Shown in pieces: positions 44,232-54,515 of a stretch of 64,000 nucleotides of DNA. Where the stretch lies: assembly GCA_037178625.1 (NCBI GenBank), contig CM074128.1, positions 4,712,001 to 4,776,000 on the forward strand, read 5' to 3'. The first letter of the stretch is position 1. Each line of letters opens with the position of its first letter. A program made the position numbers and the translations under genes. Below the pieces are notes generated by a model, which worked only from the letters and a program-made list of their open reading frames with translations, did no database searches and was not told the origin of the DNA. This DNA is from Skeletonema tropicum (taxonomy: Eukaryota; Bacillariophyta; Thalassiosirophyceae; Thalassiosirales; Thalassiosiraceae).

Positions 44232-45170
44232 AATGTACTAGACAAGCACATTAGCACTGCTCAGACGGCTGGCGTGCGTAGAAGCGATGCTACAGTCTCG
44301 TAGCGTAGCTGATCTCAAAGGTCCAGTGTGGGCTGGCCAGCATCTCAAGCTACAAAAACGCACCTATCGTCGTGAATATGCGAATGAGCCGCTTCTAGTG
44401 TCCCATTATAGTCGGCGGCAATACTAGACAAGCACATTAGCACTGCTCAGACGGCTGGCCTTTGTATTTGTAGAAGTGATGCTACAGTCTTTTAGTGCAG
44501 CTGATCTAAGAGGTCCAGTGTGGGCTGGCCAGCAGCATTGCATCCTCCCGAATCGTATCTATTGTCGTGAATATGCGAATGAGCCGCTTCTTGTGTCCCA
44601 TTATAGTCAGCGGCAATACTAGCTACTGGCGGGAACTAAATCGTACCGGAAATAAATCGTACCACGGAGAAATCTCCACACAAATCACTAACAAAACACA
44701 AAAAAGACGCATTCTGCACCCTAATATCATGGTTCTGAGCCTCCATGTCAACGCCTATCCCAAATAATCGACCATAATATGATAGTATAGACAAGTAGCT
44801 TTCGATAGAACCACTGGTCAACGTTGTATGTAGTATACTCGCATAGCAGCAGCAGCACAGGCATGCAGATATGCCGTAGACATGCGTCATTCTAGATCGA
44901 AATAGCAGTTATTGGTCCCAAATTTGTCGATAGGTGCTCCATCTCGACGAACTATAGTCTCTTCTGCATCATATAATGTATATATACTGTTTGGGATTCT
45001 ATTTTTAGACCACTCTATGTATTTTCGTCGATTAGGATGGCCAAATTTATGACTCTTTTCATGTTGTTAGTGTTTTGTGCGTAAAATTTGATAAATCGTA
45101 CCGCGGCGAGGTACGATTTAGTTCCCGCCAGTAGCTAGACAAGCACATTAGCACTGCTCAGACGGCTGGA
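44232..45170. repeat. Satellite array E, two to three monomers split by a MITE
   Basis: Monomers run 44232-44622 and resume at 45135 with CTAGACAAGCACATTAGCAC, then end near 45170. The gap is exactly the MITE at 44623-45134. Confidence 0.9.
44623..45134. mobile_element. Non-autonomous MITE with perfect 25-bp terminal inverted repeats
   Basis: The ends are CTACTGGCGGGAACTAAATC... and its exact reverse complement over 25 bp. CTAG is present on both sides (44619-44622 and 45135-45138) but only once in an uninterrupted monomer, so it is the likely target duplication; a TA duplication with slightly longer repeats is equally possible. AAATCGTACC repeats just inside both ends. The 512-bp element has no transposase and is AT-rich inside. 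Confidence 0.93.
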
Positions 45171-45366
45171 CTTCTACTCTTGTGGGCACAAGATGTGTGA
45201 TGTCATTTATTTACCTGCGTGGCGAGATAGAAGCTTTATTCATCACGTCACACAACACAGCGAGGGCGAATAAGAAGCGAACACACAAAGAAGTACGTTA
45301 CTCCATTGCAATCGCTTGCATCAAATTATTAATCTGTACGGTTCAGCAACTTTTACTACTTAAGCA

Positions 45367-46326
45367 ATGAGATTTAATTCCATCGCCATCCTTCAAGTTG
45401 CTGCCGTAGCGGTTGCACAATTTCAAAGTTCGAATGCCTTCGTTACTCCTGCATCTGCACGTCAATACAGCAACGCTGTAAACCGGAATGAACTTCGAGC
45501 TGAAACGATTTCTGCCGAAACTACATCATCGACCGATACCACAGTAGCGAAACCTTCGACGGCAAAGAAGGTATCTAAATCACCAATTTTTGAATATCTC
45601 AAATTTGATGGTGCTCCAACATTCGATGTAATTGAAAAAACCAAGGCATACGTCGCATCTCAACAACTTGGTGAGAATGGCGCCGATAAAGAACTATACG
45701 ACGAAGATTATGTATTACGTGGACCAGTGATCGGTCCAATCAACCGTGAAGATTTGTTCGGGAGTCAAAATGGGTTAGGGTTGAAAGCTGCATTCCCAAA
45801 TGTCGAAATCGACACATTCGGATACACAATTGACCCAGAAAATCCCTATCGTTGCTTTTACTTCCAGAGATGGAGAGCGGTACATGAAAATGATTTGGAT
45901 GCATATGGTGACATCTACCCTGCAACTGGAACTGAAGCCGAAATGCCTGTCAGTGTCTTTAGTGTTGTTTGGACACCACAAGAGAAAATCATTTATGAAC
46001 AAGTTGGAGCTGTTGTAGATCGTCTCGAAGGTACGTGGTTATTTGGCAATCTATATAGCATCGTTTGCTCTTCATAATAACTCCTTTTCTAACGGTCCTA
46101 ACCTAATGTCCTCGAAGGGAACACTCAAGGAAAGGCGGCAGTGTTCGGGCTGTTGCATCATGCTGGGTTAAAATTGAATGCAAGCCCAGGCGATGGTGTC
46201 TTTGCCTTCATTCAGAGATTAGGTCATGTAATTGGTGGAAGAGGAAGGAGTTGGTCCAGGAAAAACGATGTTCCCGGATGGTGGGTAAGCAAGTCAAAAG
46301 GAGCTGATGCTTCTGACCAGTGGTAA
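45367..46326 (+). CDS. Plastid-targeted NTF2/SnoaL-like protein, two exons
   Basis: Exons 45367..46030 and 46118..46326 join in phase 1 to 290 residues. The N-terminus is a signal peptide ending at NAF|VTPASAR (Phe25 at +1), the ASAF-type motif of diatom plastid presequences, so import into the complex plastid is predicted. Residues from about 70 on (KAYVASQQLGENGADKELY, YVLRGPVIGPINREDL, YRCFYFQRWRAVHENDL, VSVFSVVWTPQEKIIYEQVG) follow an NTF2/SnoaL-like cone fold; ligand or reaction is unknown. The intron is 87 bp with CTCGAAGG at both junctions. The second exon ends WWVSKSKGADASDQW. Confidence 0.78.
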
Positions 46327-46619
46327 AAAGGCTTCGCTTCCAATTATCCGGAATTGAAAAGTAGATCAACATATTTTTATGTCCTGAGTTTCTTTTGAGC
46401 TAACCGACCTCAAGACAAACTTCTCAAACCCTCTTCGACGACTGAGTTCAATTATTTTGTTTTGAAGACTCTCAGTCACTATTCAAAGAGGCGGGGGCGG
46501 GCACATCTAATAGATCCTGCTTTTTGCAACACAGCAAGAACCAACACAGTCAAAATAGGAGGAGAAGATACGTAAGAAATGAAGTTCTCCTTGAAATGAT
46601 GGTGTACTGAGATCGTTTA

Positions 46620-47900
46620 TCACTTCCCTTTAATGCAATCAATCTTGTGCCCAGCCTTCCAGTGTTGCACCTGCCACTCCTTTCCACACTACCACGCTCC
46701 TTTACATCGTGAACATCGCATAAATGAAGAACATCTTGCCTCCTTCCAGCAGTTAACGCAATGACTCTTTGCCTGATTCTCTAATTTCGATATGAATTCG
46801 ATCTCATCATGTGACACTTGCGACAAATCACCTTCAAGCACCTTGCGAGTTCAGAATATGGATTTTGGGATGGGACTATGCCCAGGAATTTCCAAGATCC
46901 TTTCATACTGCTCACAACCAAGCTCAAACAATGCTGTCGAAAAACAGTAGGCGAAAAGTTTGCATTGGCTGTCTGCGAGTTTTTCTTCATCTTTCAAGCT
47001 TTTTCCGTAGTAATGCTTTCCAAGGATCAATGATTTGGCTAGGCCACATCCACCGTTCATAAACAAAGCTCCCAGCAAACCGCAAGCATTTGCATCACCC
47101 TGACTCGCAGCAAGCGTGATATAATGAAGATATCCCTCATCATCCTTCTGTCTGCTGTGAGCATCGGCCAAATAATACTGTGCAAATTGATTTCCAAGAT
47201 CTGCCGCCTCTTTTAAATAATACACATGTTTCGTTTCGTCCCGATCAGGTGAAAACAACGACATCGCAATCTCCAGTAATGCATCTGGATCACGCTGATC
47301 GGCAGCTTGTTTGAAGAAGTGCAATCCCTTTTCTTTATCGAGTAGAAAGCCGAACTTTTTACCCGTCATTTCAAATGAGTACCAATTTCCAATCTGATTC
47401 TGCGCCCATGCCCTCCCTCTGTTAGCATGCTTCAATACCTTGGCTCCCACTTTCTTATAGTCGCCTGATATGTCTTCTCGACAAAGAGGGCATTTGCCAT
47501 GATACATCGTATCAAATCCTTCTTTCTTACCATTGGCTTCGCGGTCATCGGCGCACTGAACGCATGTGAAACCACCGCAGCATTAGAATCGAGAAATTGT
47601 CTTGGAATTCATGTGCTTAATTGTTTCGAGACATATGGGACAATCCTCAGAATTGAGAGGAGGATGCAGTTCGTCTTGAAGACGGACAATGGCAGCCACT
47701 CGCTTAGATTCCAGTAGGATCTCGAGTTGCTCTTCGTTGTCCGAGAGCTCTTTGATAAGTTGTGCCCTTGCTCTGGTCTCTGGTGATGCAAGACCAGTTT
47801 TACCAACTATGCTCATTAGCGAGGGAAGATCAGCAATTGCTGCCTTCTGAGAAGAAATTTTCTCCCGCAGCTGCTGCTCATTATTATCGTCATCGGCCAT
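46620..47900 (-). pseudogene. RING/Sel1/MYND gene with three in-frame stops
   Basis: The frame is continuous with the intact paralogue from MADDDNNEQQLREK to the terminal HWKAGHKIDCIK, but it contains TAA at 47583-47585 (RF-stop-CCGGF, paralogue RFYCCGGF), TGA at 46851-46853 (F-stop, paralogue FW) and TAG at 46689-46691 (GAW-stop-CGK, paralogue GAWYCGK). A MYND Cys is also Trp. No frameshift is visible, so decay is recent or partial products are made. All three stop codons are used, which argues against recoding. Confidence 0.85.
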
Positions 47901-47949
47901 GCAGGAATATAAAACTTGTCAAACTGTCAGATAATGTCCACTCATTTAT

Positions 47950-48240
47950 CAGAGAGGAATTTGCTCTTGATGCAATCGATTTCGTGTTGCATTTGACATT
48001 CCTTTCCACAGTACCACGCTCCTAAACATCGTACACAACTTTTGAGTGAAGAACATCCTACCTTCGTCCTGCAGTTTGCGCAATGACCCTTATCTGGTTC
48101 TAATACCTGCTATCACTTTTGTCGCAGCTTCTTTGTCATTTGACGGTTCTTCGTGAAGTGCTTTGCGGGTTTATTCTATCACGCTCCTAAACATACATAG
48201 TGGACGTCGCTTAAGTGAAGAGTTCTACTTCCAAATCCTC
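47950..48240 (-). pseudogene. Fragment of a RING/Sel1/MYND gene
   Basis: 47963-48175 resembles the MYND-encoding end of the adjacent gene (shared TTTCCACAGTACCACGCTCC and CTGCAGTTTGCGCA), with the HWKAGH codons missing. A second shorter scrap with CACGCTCCTAAACAT follows at 48180-48240. These are relics of tandem duplication. Confidence 0.75.
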
Positions 48241-48241
48241 A

Positions 48242-49510
48242 TTATTTGCTCTTGATGCAATCTATCTTGTGCCCAGCTTTCCAGTGTTGCACTTGACAAT
48301 CCTTTCCACAGTACCACGCTCCTAAATATCGTGCACATCGCATAAATGAAGAGCATCCTTCCTCCTTCCTGCAGTTTGCGCAGTGACCCTTTATCTGTTT
48401 CTCAAAACGTGATATCAAACCGGTCGCAGCTTCTTTGACATCATTTGACGATTTTCCGTTCAGTGCTTTGCGAGCCCAGAATACAGATTTTGGGATTGGA
48501 CTATGGCCAGGTATTTCCAATTCTCCTTCATATCGCTTCCAACCAAGTTCATACAAAGTAGAGGATAGCAAGTTGGTGAGTACTGGATTGATCGATCCTT
48601 TAGCACTTTCGATATATTTTTCTGAGTAATGCTTTGCAAGGATCAATGATTCAGTCAGACCGTATTCAGCACCATAGAAACAATGCCCCAACGAGTGGTA
48701 AGCTTCTATAAAGCCCTGACTCGCTGCAAGTGTGAAGTAATGAAGAGCCTTCTTGTAGTCGCCGTTCCTGAAATAACAATTTTCAGCCAGATGCTGTTGT
48801 GCATTTGGTTGTCCAAGATCCGCTGCCTCTTTCATCAATTTCATTTTTTTGTCGCTGTCGTTTGTCTCTGTGGCCGCCATCCAGTACAACGCCTCTGAAT
48901 AGCGTTGATCTGCGGCGTGTTTGATAAACTTCATTCCCTTCCCTTTATCTAAAGGAAAGCCGTACTGTGCACCCGCTTCAGTCCAATAACATTTTCCAAT
49001 CTGCATCTGCGCCCATGCCCTCCCTCTGTTTGCATGTTCCAGCACCATTGTTCCGAAATCGTTACAATCATCAGGAAACTCCTCTCGACAAAGAGGACAT
49101 TTGTCACGATACATCATATCAAATCCTTCTTTTTCACAATTGGCTTCGCGTTCCTCGTGACACTTATTGCATGTGAAACCGCCGCAGCAATAAAATCGAG
49201 TAATTGTCTTGGAAGTCACGTGCTTGATTGTTTCCAGGCATATGGGGCAATCCTCAGAGTCTTCAGGAGGATGCAGTTCGTCCTGAATACGGACAACAGC
49301 AGCCACCCGCTTAGATTCCATTAGTAGCTCGAGCCGTTCTTCATTGTCCGCGAGCTCTTTGATAAATTGCGCCCTTGCTTTCGTCTCTGGCGACGCAAGG
49401 CCCGTTGCATGAATTAGAAACGATAGCGAGGGAAGAGTAGCAATTGAAATTGCTGCCTTCTGCGAAGCAATCTCCTCCCGCAGCTGCTGCTCTTTATCGT
49501 CATCGGCCAT
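48242..49510 (-). CDS. RING-like / Sel1-repeat / MYND protein, intact paralogue
   Basis: From ATG 49510 the protein has 422 residues and the same order as the 12560-13843 product: N-terminal helix (MADDDKEQQLREEIASQK), RING-like finger (CPICLET, CCGGFTCNKC, CPLCREE), Sel1-like repeats (AWAQMQIGKCYW, AQQHLAENCYF, AYHSLGHCFY) and MYND finger (CANCRKEEGCSSFMRCARY through HWKAGHKIDC). In the MYND finger one Cys is Tyr (RCARY for RCVRC), which may weaken a zinc site. The frame extends 18 codons upstream without ATG. Likely a scaffold or E3-type protein; targets unknown. Confidence 0.84.
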   Translation of the reverse strand: MADDDKEQQLREEIASQKAAISIATLPSLSFLIHATGLASPETKARAQFIKELADNEERLELLMESKRVAAVVRIQDELHPPEDSEDCPICLETIKHVTSKTITRFYCCGGFTCNKCHEEREANCEKEGFDMMYRDKCPLCREEFPDDCNDFGTMVLEHANRGRAWAQMQIGKCYWTEAGAQYGFPLDKGKGMKFIKHAADQRYSEALYWMAATETNDSDKKMKLMKEAADLGQPNAQQHLAENCYFRNGDYKKALHYFTLAASQGFIEAYHSLGHCFYGAEYGLTESLILAKHYSEKYIESAKGSINPVLTNLLSSTLYELGWKRYEGELEIPGHSPIPKSVFWARKALNGKSSNDVKEAATGLISRFEKQIKGHCANCRKEEGCSSFMRCARYLGAWYCGKDCQVQHWKAGHKIDCIKSK

Positions 49511-51346
49511 GGTCCTGTCTATTATCTCCCGCAAGAGAGCTCTTTTTTCTTTTTGGGAATCCAAATCCCAATTTTCATTCCCACGTAGGAATTAATATCT
49601 GAAGAGGCGCCAAACAACATCATTAGCTTAGCATTATAGACACTTCCATCACTATAGCTGTCTCATCTCCTCGACTCCGTCAAATTGATTCCTACGTATA
49701 TGTCATACAATATAGATAACGGCACTCCCTTTCCGCCGAAATTAGAAAAATAAAATATTTCACAAAAAATCCCGCCTCTTTTGCTCCATGCAGATTTCGC
49801 AGCAAAAACATCATCACACATCATGAGGAAGTGAACCAAAACACCATGTTGATGGCATAGCGGTAAAAATCGTATCTCCTGAAGTACACAGATTTGCATT
49901 TCGTGCTATATAACTGTATGCAGCTGAAGCTATGAGGAAACTTTCTGGCTAGGCCACGTAATGCACTTTTTGGTACCCCATCTAAGCGTCACATGAGAAA
50001 AAGTCAACCAGAAGAAGCCGAATCTCCCGATGTGTCGTCCGATACTACGCCTGTAACACCTCGGAGATCGTCCTCTCTCCGCCAATTATCACCGCTACTT
50101 CTACATATAGACATCTAGTGTCGGTGTGGTTCATTGTTAGTGACTTCATATGGCCATAGCACTCCGTCGGGCACCAACATTGCTGCTACACATCACATCA
50201 TCAATTACAAACAAATGTCACCCATTTCGTTGTTCTATTCCGACCTCTAATCATGACGAGACAACTAAACACGACAAATGAGCTCTCAATAATATGTAAG
50301 GATCGCTTTGTACCGTGAAGTTGACAATTGAGATCGATTTCACTGCCTACACCACCATCGGCGAACTCAGCCTTGGTATCACCATCGCCCAACACATGGC
50401 CATTCCTCGAACAAATTCCAATGGATTCGTTATTCAAATCAACATTACCATCTGACAACAATGACACAACAACTATTGTATTTGATTGAAGAGATAAGGT
50501 CGTAGTTGGGTGACTCGTAGTTCGATTAGGGTGGAATAGGTGCACATTTTGTCTCCGAAGAAGGCTATTGTTACGGCGCTACATTGAATTGATCGGAGTG
50601 GAATCTTCAACGACTTGTTAAGGCCCTTTGGTTTCAATGAAGTAATGTTCGACGGATAGAGCTGCATATGATCACTACTGACATCATTGGAATGCACAAA
50701 GTGATTCTCTTGTAGTAGATGGATGTGCATACAGAAGTGTTTGTGTTGAATGACAAGGATCTGTGGGCCTCATAAATTATTATTACCGCATTAAAAAGAT
50801 GCAAACATTCTTTTCATAACTCTACAAGCGTTATTTTAGCAGTGTTTGGTGTCGTTAGTGCCGAAATATTTGTTATAACACCATCGTTCATTGCTCATGA
50901 GAGTTGAGGATACACATTCATGTGCACAAATTGGCTTTTATTTTACATCATTTGTAAAAATTAGTACATATAAAGTTGCTACATGCAATCATATGTGTCT
51001 ATATAAACGTCTCGAGCATTGTATCTTTTATATAACGGCACCACGCTTAGTACAGTACGCTACTCGGGCGGAAATCCCATGGTGGTGATGTGCTCGATGA
51101 TCGTTGGCGCCACTTTGGTACCGCTTCTTGGACGATTCCTACGTAGACAAAAAAATCCACGTCATGGAGTCAAGGAGATGAGACAGCTATATCATAATAT
51201 CACTTACTGTTGTCGATGGTTTGCTGATGCGTCTCATGTGACGAAGATAAGAGAATAGTACCGCCGATAAGATTGAGCAGATTGCGTAGAGAGTCTCTTC
51301 GATTACTTGTTATTGACTTCTCAGCATCAAACACATCATAATAATC
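49511..51346. other. Intergenic region between MYND gene and DUF1295 gene
   Basis: About 1.8 kb without a supportable gene. Most of it lies inside the candidate inverted-terminal element at 49653-51191. The remaining part near 51242-51330 is the dispersed repeat also seen at 14078-14155. Three copies of ATTCCTACGT or its inverse occur here (49583, 49688, 51135). Confidence 0.5.
49653..51191. mobile_element. Candidate non-autonomous element with about 27-bp inverted ends
   Basis: The left end TATAGCTGTCTCATCTCC continues TCGACTCCGT; the right end read in reverse is the same 18 bases followed by TTGACTCCAT, so about 25 of 27-28 positions pair. A TA could be the target duplication. Inside I see no transposase, only short frames such as one near 51040-51240 with a hydrophobic stretch. 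It might instead be a chance or regulatory inverted pair. Confidence 0.5.
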
Positions 51347-52435
51347 ATGCATATGCCGTGGAAAATCGTCTTGTCAGTGGCCGGGGTCTTCTCTTCGTCA
51401 CTCTCCCATGTACAAGCAGACGCGATTGGATTTGGTGCTTCTTCGTTTCTTAACCATCGAGGCACACCTGCATCTTTCCTATCTCTTCCCAGATCTACAT
51501 CTCGATCTCGCAGCAATGGTCTCAAAAGACAACAGCATCAAAAAATCATCGCGCTGAAGATACCTCGAGGAGGGCAACAATCGCCACACCCGCTAAGGAC
51601 GTACTCGACTGCATTATTTGATGGATCTATCTTGTCAGCAGCAACATCGTCGCCTTTTCTACAATACAACATCGTCGTATTCTTGGTAAACCTTCTCGGG
51701 ATGATGTTTAGCTTGATATTTCCAGGGATGCAATATCACTTAGACTTGTTAGGGACAGGTTCCTTTGCTGTTGCATCATCCTACATGTTGCTAATCAACG
51801 GCGTCAATTCATCACTGCTGCGGGTACAACTTTCGAGCTGGGCAGTGATTCTTTGGGCAACAAAACTAGCAGCCTTTCTATTCTACAGGGCACTTCAAGT
51901 GAAAGAAGATGCAAGATTGGAATCTACACTGTCGACGAAATCTGGAGTAGTCTTCTTTTGGTTGATTTCATTCTTTTGGGGTGTGATTTCTTCTTTGCCT
52001 CATTCTCTTGGGATTGTATCGTCTCTGGAGGGCAATGATATTGGTTTGTACTCTGGCACAATCATCTACACTGCGGGTTTGTTAATGGAGAGCATAGCGG
52101 ACTATCAAAAGTGGACTTGGAAACAATCCAATCCAGGTAAATTTTGCCGGAATGGGCTGTGGTCGGTTTCTCAACATCCTAACTTTGCTGGGAACATTTT
52201 AATCTGGACAGGAATTGCTATTATGAATGTGCCAAGTTTGAGTTGGCAACTTGTTCCGATTGCGTGTCTATCACCTCTTATACTGTGGAATTTCTTCTTG
52301 GGACAAGCGCAAGGATCTATTACGTCAGGTGTGGAATTGGCATTGGAGAAGTATGGAGATGACCCTGGTTATAGTGACTATATCGAAAATGTTCCCCTGC
52401 TTTTTCCGGACTTGAAGAGGTTGCTTGTAAAATAG
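51347..52435 (+). CDS. DUF1295 / steroid 5-alpha-reductase-like membrane protein
   Basis: The 362-residue protein begins with a signal-like segment (about 5-25) and a basic, Ser-rich stretch before six or so membrane spans. The C-terminal signature GLWSVSQHPNFAGNILIWTGIAI corresponds to the LWxxSRHPNYxGE motif of DUF1295/steroid-reductase-like proteins, which bind NADPH in the membrane. IADYQKWTWKQSNPGKFCRNGLW just before it also fits. The substrate is unknown. The N-terminal extension before the first span (about 26-105) could carry organelle targeting, but no clear ASAF motif is present. Single exon, ending 207 bp before the convergent b561 gene. Confidence 0.8.
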   Translation: MHMPWKIVLSVAGVFSSSLSHVQADAIGFGASSFLNHRGTPASFLSLPRSTSRSRSNGLKRQQHQKIIALKIPRGGQQSPHPLRTYSTALFDGSILSAATSSPFLQYNIVVFLVNLLGMMFSLIFPGMQYHLDLLGTGSFAVASSYMLLINGVNSSLLRVQLSSWAVILWATKLAAFLFYRALQVKEDARLESTLSTKSGVVFFWLISFFWGVISSLPHSLGIVSSLEGNDIGLYSGTIIYTAGLLMESIADYQKWTWKQSNPGKFCRNGLWSVSQHPNFAGNILIWTGIAIMNVPSLSWQLVPIACLSPLILWNFFLGQAQGSITSGVELALEKYGDDPGYSDYIENVPLLFPDLKRLLVK

Positions 52436-52642
52436 CCAGGTTTGATTGAATATGATGCACTCGAATCTGTGTTGATAATCTGTGTTGATAAGAAGGAACG
52501 AACTCACACTCACTCTTCTACAGTATGGTACACGGCTCTAAAATCAAAAGGAACTAGGATCCAAGACAGCTATACATAGAAAGTTAAGTCGCAAACATTA
52601 TTAAAGAGATTACACAAGACCATTACAGTTACAAAACACAGC

Positions 52643-54061
52643 TTACACCGGCCGAAAACTCAGTGATTCACTGGAGTTGTCATCACCAAAGTTGAATTCC
52701 CCACCCGACTGCTGCATCTCGAAAGAAAGTCTCTTTGATTTCCTTTCCCTCACTTTCATCGCAACCTTCCCCCCAATAATCACGATAATCACCAAGAAGA
52801 TGTAGCCCAGATACACAATTCCCCAATCTGTAGTACTGAACCGCTTCGAAAATAACCCCAGTCCACTGTGCACTTGATATGTCCCCAATGCAAAGATCAA
52901 AAGACCACACCCAGCATGACTCAGATACCAAAGCGTCCTTGTCGTCAAACTCTTTGTTTGACTCCTGTGGATCGCTCCGGGAGTACGATCGTTTAAATCA
53001 TCGGTGATGAACTCCCGCGGCGGACGCAAAAAGCCATTGGCTGTCTGAAAACTAACCAATAACAACAGAAGCAGTCCAACAATGTGATGAGCCTCCTTCA
53101 AATGACCCTCGCTTGCATCACCCATACCATTCAAGGTGGCAAACGCAATTCCAACTGTAAAGAAAGTCAGGGCAAATGTGGTAACGTTGAGAAATACGTG
53201 AATGTAGATCCAATATCCTGGAATCAAATCACGAAAGAACGCCGAAGATATGGCCGAGGGGACCAAGAGACCGAATATGGTGGTCCCAATGGCACCGTGA
53301 GCCACCCATTTCCTTTGTTGATCGTTAGAGTAAGTCTTGAGTGGGACAGCTTTTGTACTGCTGCCAAGAGTAGTTTCTTCTCCTTCCCATTTGGCCTCTT
53401 CTACTAATTCTTTGGCCGTTTCTTCAACATCCACCTCCTCAGTCATTCCAGTTCCATCAACAGCATCTGACTCCACTTCTCCGTCTGGTGTATCATCATA
53501 CGGTTTCATCATATCGCCGGGAGCAATGGCGTCAACACCGTCGTACACGATTTCTGGAACCACCTGTTCCACGGGTTCTTCTTCTGGCTGAGGGTTCACT
53601 GGCGTATCATCATAATCCTTTGGAAGTTGATTGGTCCCAAGATTCATACCAAAATCATCATACACGACTTCTGGCACCTTGTTGTCTCCCCTACCTGCTA
53701 CATCTCCTCCACCACCACCACCATCAAGGGCATACATCATATCATCAGGTGCATTATCCGGCACATTGTAATCAGCCTTCTCTGGAAAATCTTTACTGTC
53801 AAAATGATCTTCCATCAGAGCTGGATCATCAAATTGATACTCCGCTTCTAAATTATCATCTGTCATGACTGCAGCCTCATCTGTTGCGTCGATGACTCCT
53901 TCATTATCATCTGCTTCGCCAGTGTTCTGCAGTTGCCGTCGAAGTGGGCTGGTGGTTTGTAATATCGCCGATTCTGTAGCGGCCAAAAAAGTGCACAAGA
54001 GAAGCAAGCTGAGTGCTGCTAATTGATTGCGGCTTCTGTGCTTTGACTTCCACATGGTCAT
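52643..54061 (-). CDS. Secreted-stem cytochrome b561-type membrane protein, full-length
   Basis: The 472-residue protein has a signal peptide (about 12-31), a long acidic lumenal or extracellular stem (40-240, with a Gly run and repeated YDD/PE motifs) and a C-terminal b561-type domain of about five spans. Candidate haem ligands are His255 (AHGAIGTT), His288 (YIHVFLNV), His325/326 (AHHIVGLL) and His382 (LSHAGCGL). Such domains move electrons across membranes with two haems b. A basic cytoplasmic tail (KVRERKSKRLS) follows the last span. The stem is not a DOMON domain that I recognise. A truncated paralogue lies at 58870-60111. Confidence 0.8.
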   Translation of the reverse strand: MTMWKSKHRSRNQLAALSLLLLCTFLAATESAILQTTSPLRRQLQNTGEADDNEGVIDATDEAAVMTDDNLEAEYQFDDPALMEDHFDSKDFPEKADYNVPDNAPDDMMYALDGGGGGGDVAGRGDNKVPEVVYDDFGMNLGTNQLPKDYDDTPVNPQPEEEPVEQVVPEIVYDGVDAIAPGDMMKPYDDTPDGEVESDAVDGTGMTEEVDVEETAKELVEEAKWEGEETTLGSSTKAVPLKTYSNDQQRKWVAHGAIGTTIFGLLVPSAISSAFFRDLIPGYWIYIHVFLNVTTFALTFFTVGIAFATLNGMGDASEGHLKEAHHIVGLLLLLLVSFQTANGFLRPPREFITDDLNDRTPGAIHRSQTKSLTTRTLWYLSHAGCGLLIFALGTYQVHSGLGLFSKRFSTTDWGIVYLGYIFLVIIVIIGGKVAMKVRERKSKRLSFEMQQSGGEFNFGDDNSSESLSFRPV

Positions 54062-54515
54062 CGCTGTATGATAGAGTAGCTGTTTGCCTGCGGTTGCTAC
54101 CTGAGAACACTACCTACTGTTTAACTTCTCCTCTACTTATTCTCCTCTACTTACTTATGACCGTGTCGACTATCTTTTGGATTCGTAGGCCTTGGTCGTT
54201 CGTGACTAACTCGGCAAGCAACAGGTAAAGTGTACAGCTGTTTTCACGGATTTTCGGATAGCCGTTCAAGTTTCGAATTCCTACGTATGTTAGGTACAAA
54301 TGACGTAGTGAGTCTTATAAAAACCCATTGGGCCGATTTCTCCCAACTCACCCCTCAACAAGAGCCACTCCGCGCAAAAAGATGCCAACCATGGCCAAAT
54401 TCCGGAGCGTACTACGCACAACAAGTTGGATATTTGCTCAACCAAAAGGATAAATTAACCTCTCTTGCATGTCTAGATCCAAAATAGCCAATTAGGTTGA
54501 CTAAAGATTGTAATC

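Noticed and set aside
46620..47900. Stop-codon recoding in the RING/Sel1/MYND gene
   Set aside because: TAA, TGA and TAG all occur in frame, while other genes in the window use them as normal stops, so decay is simpler.
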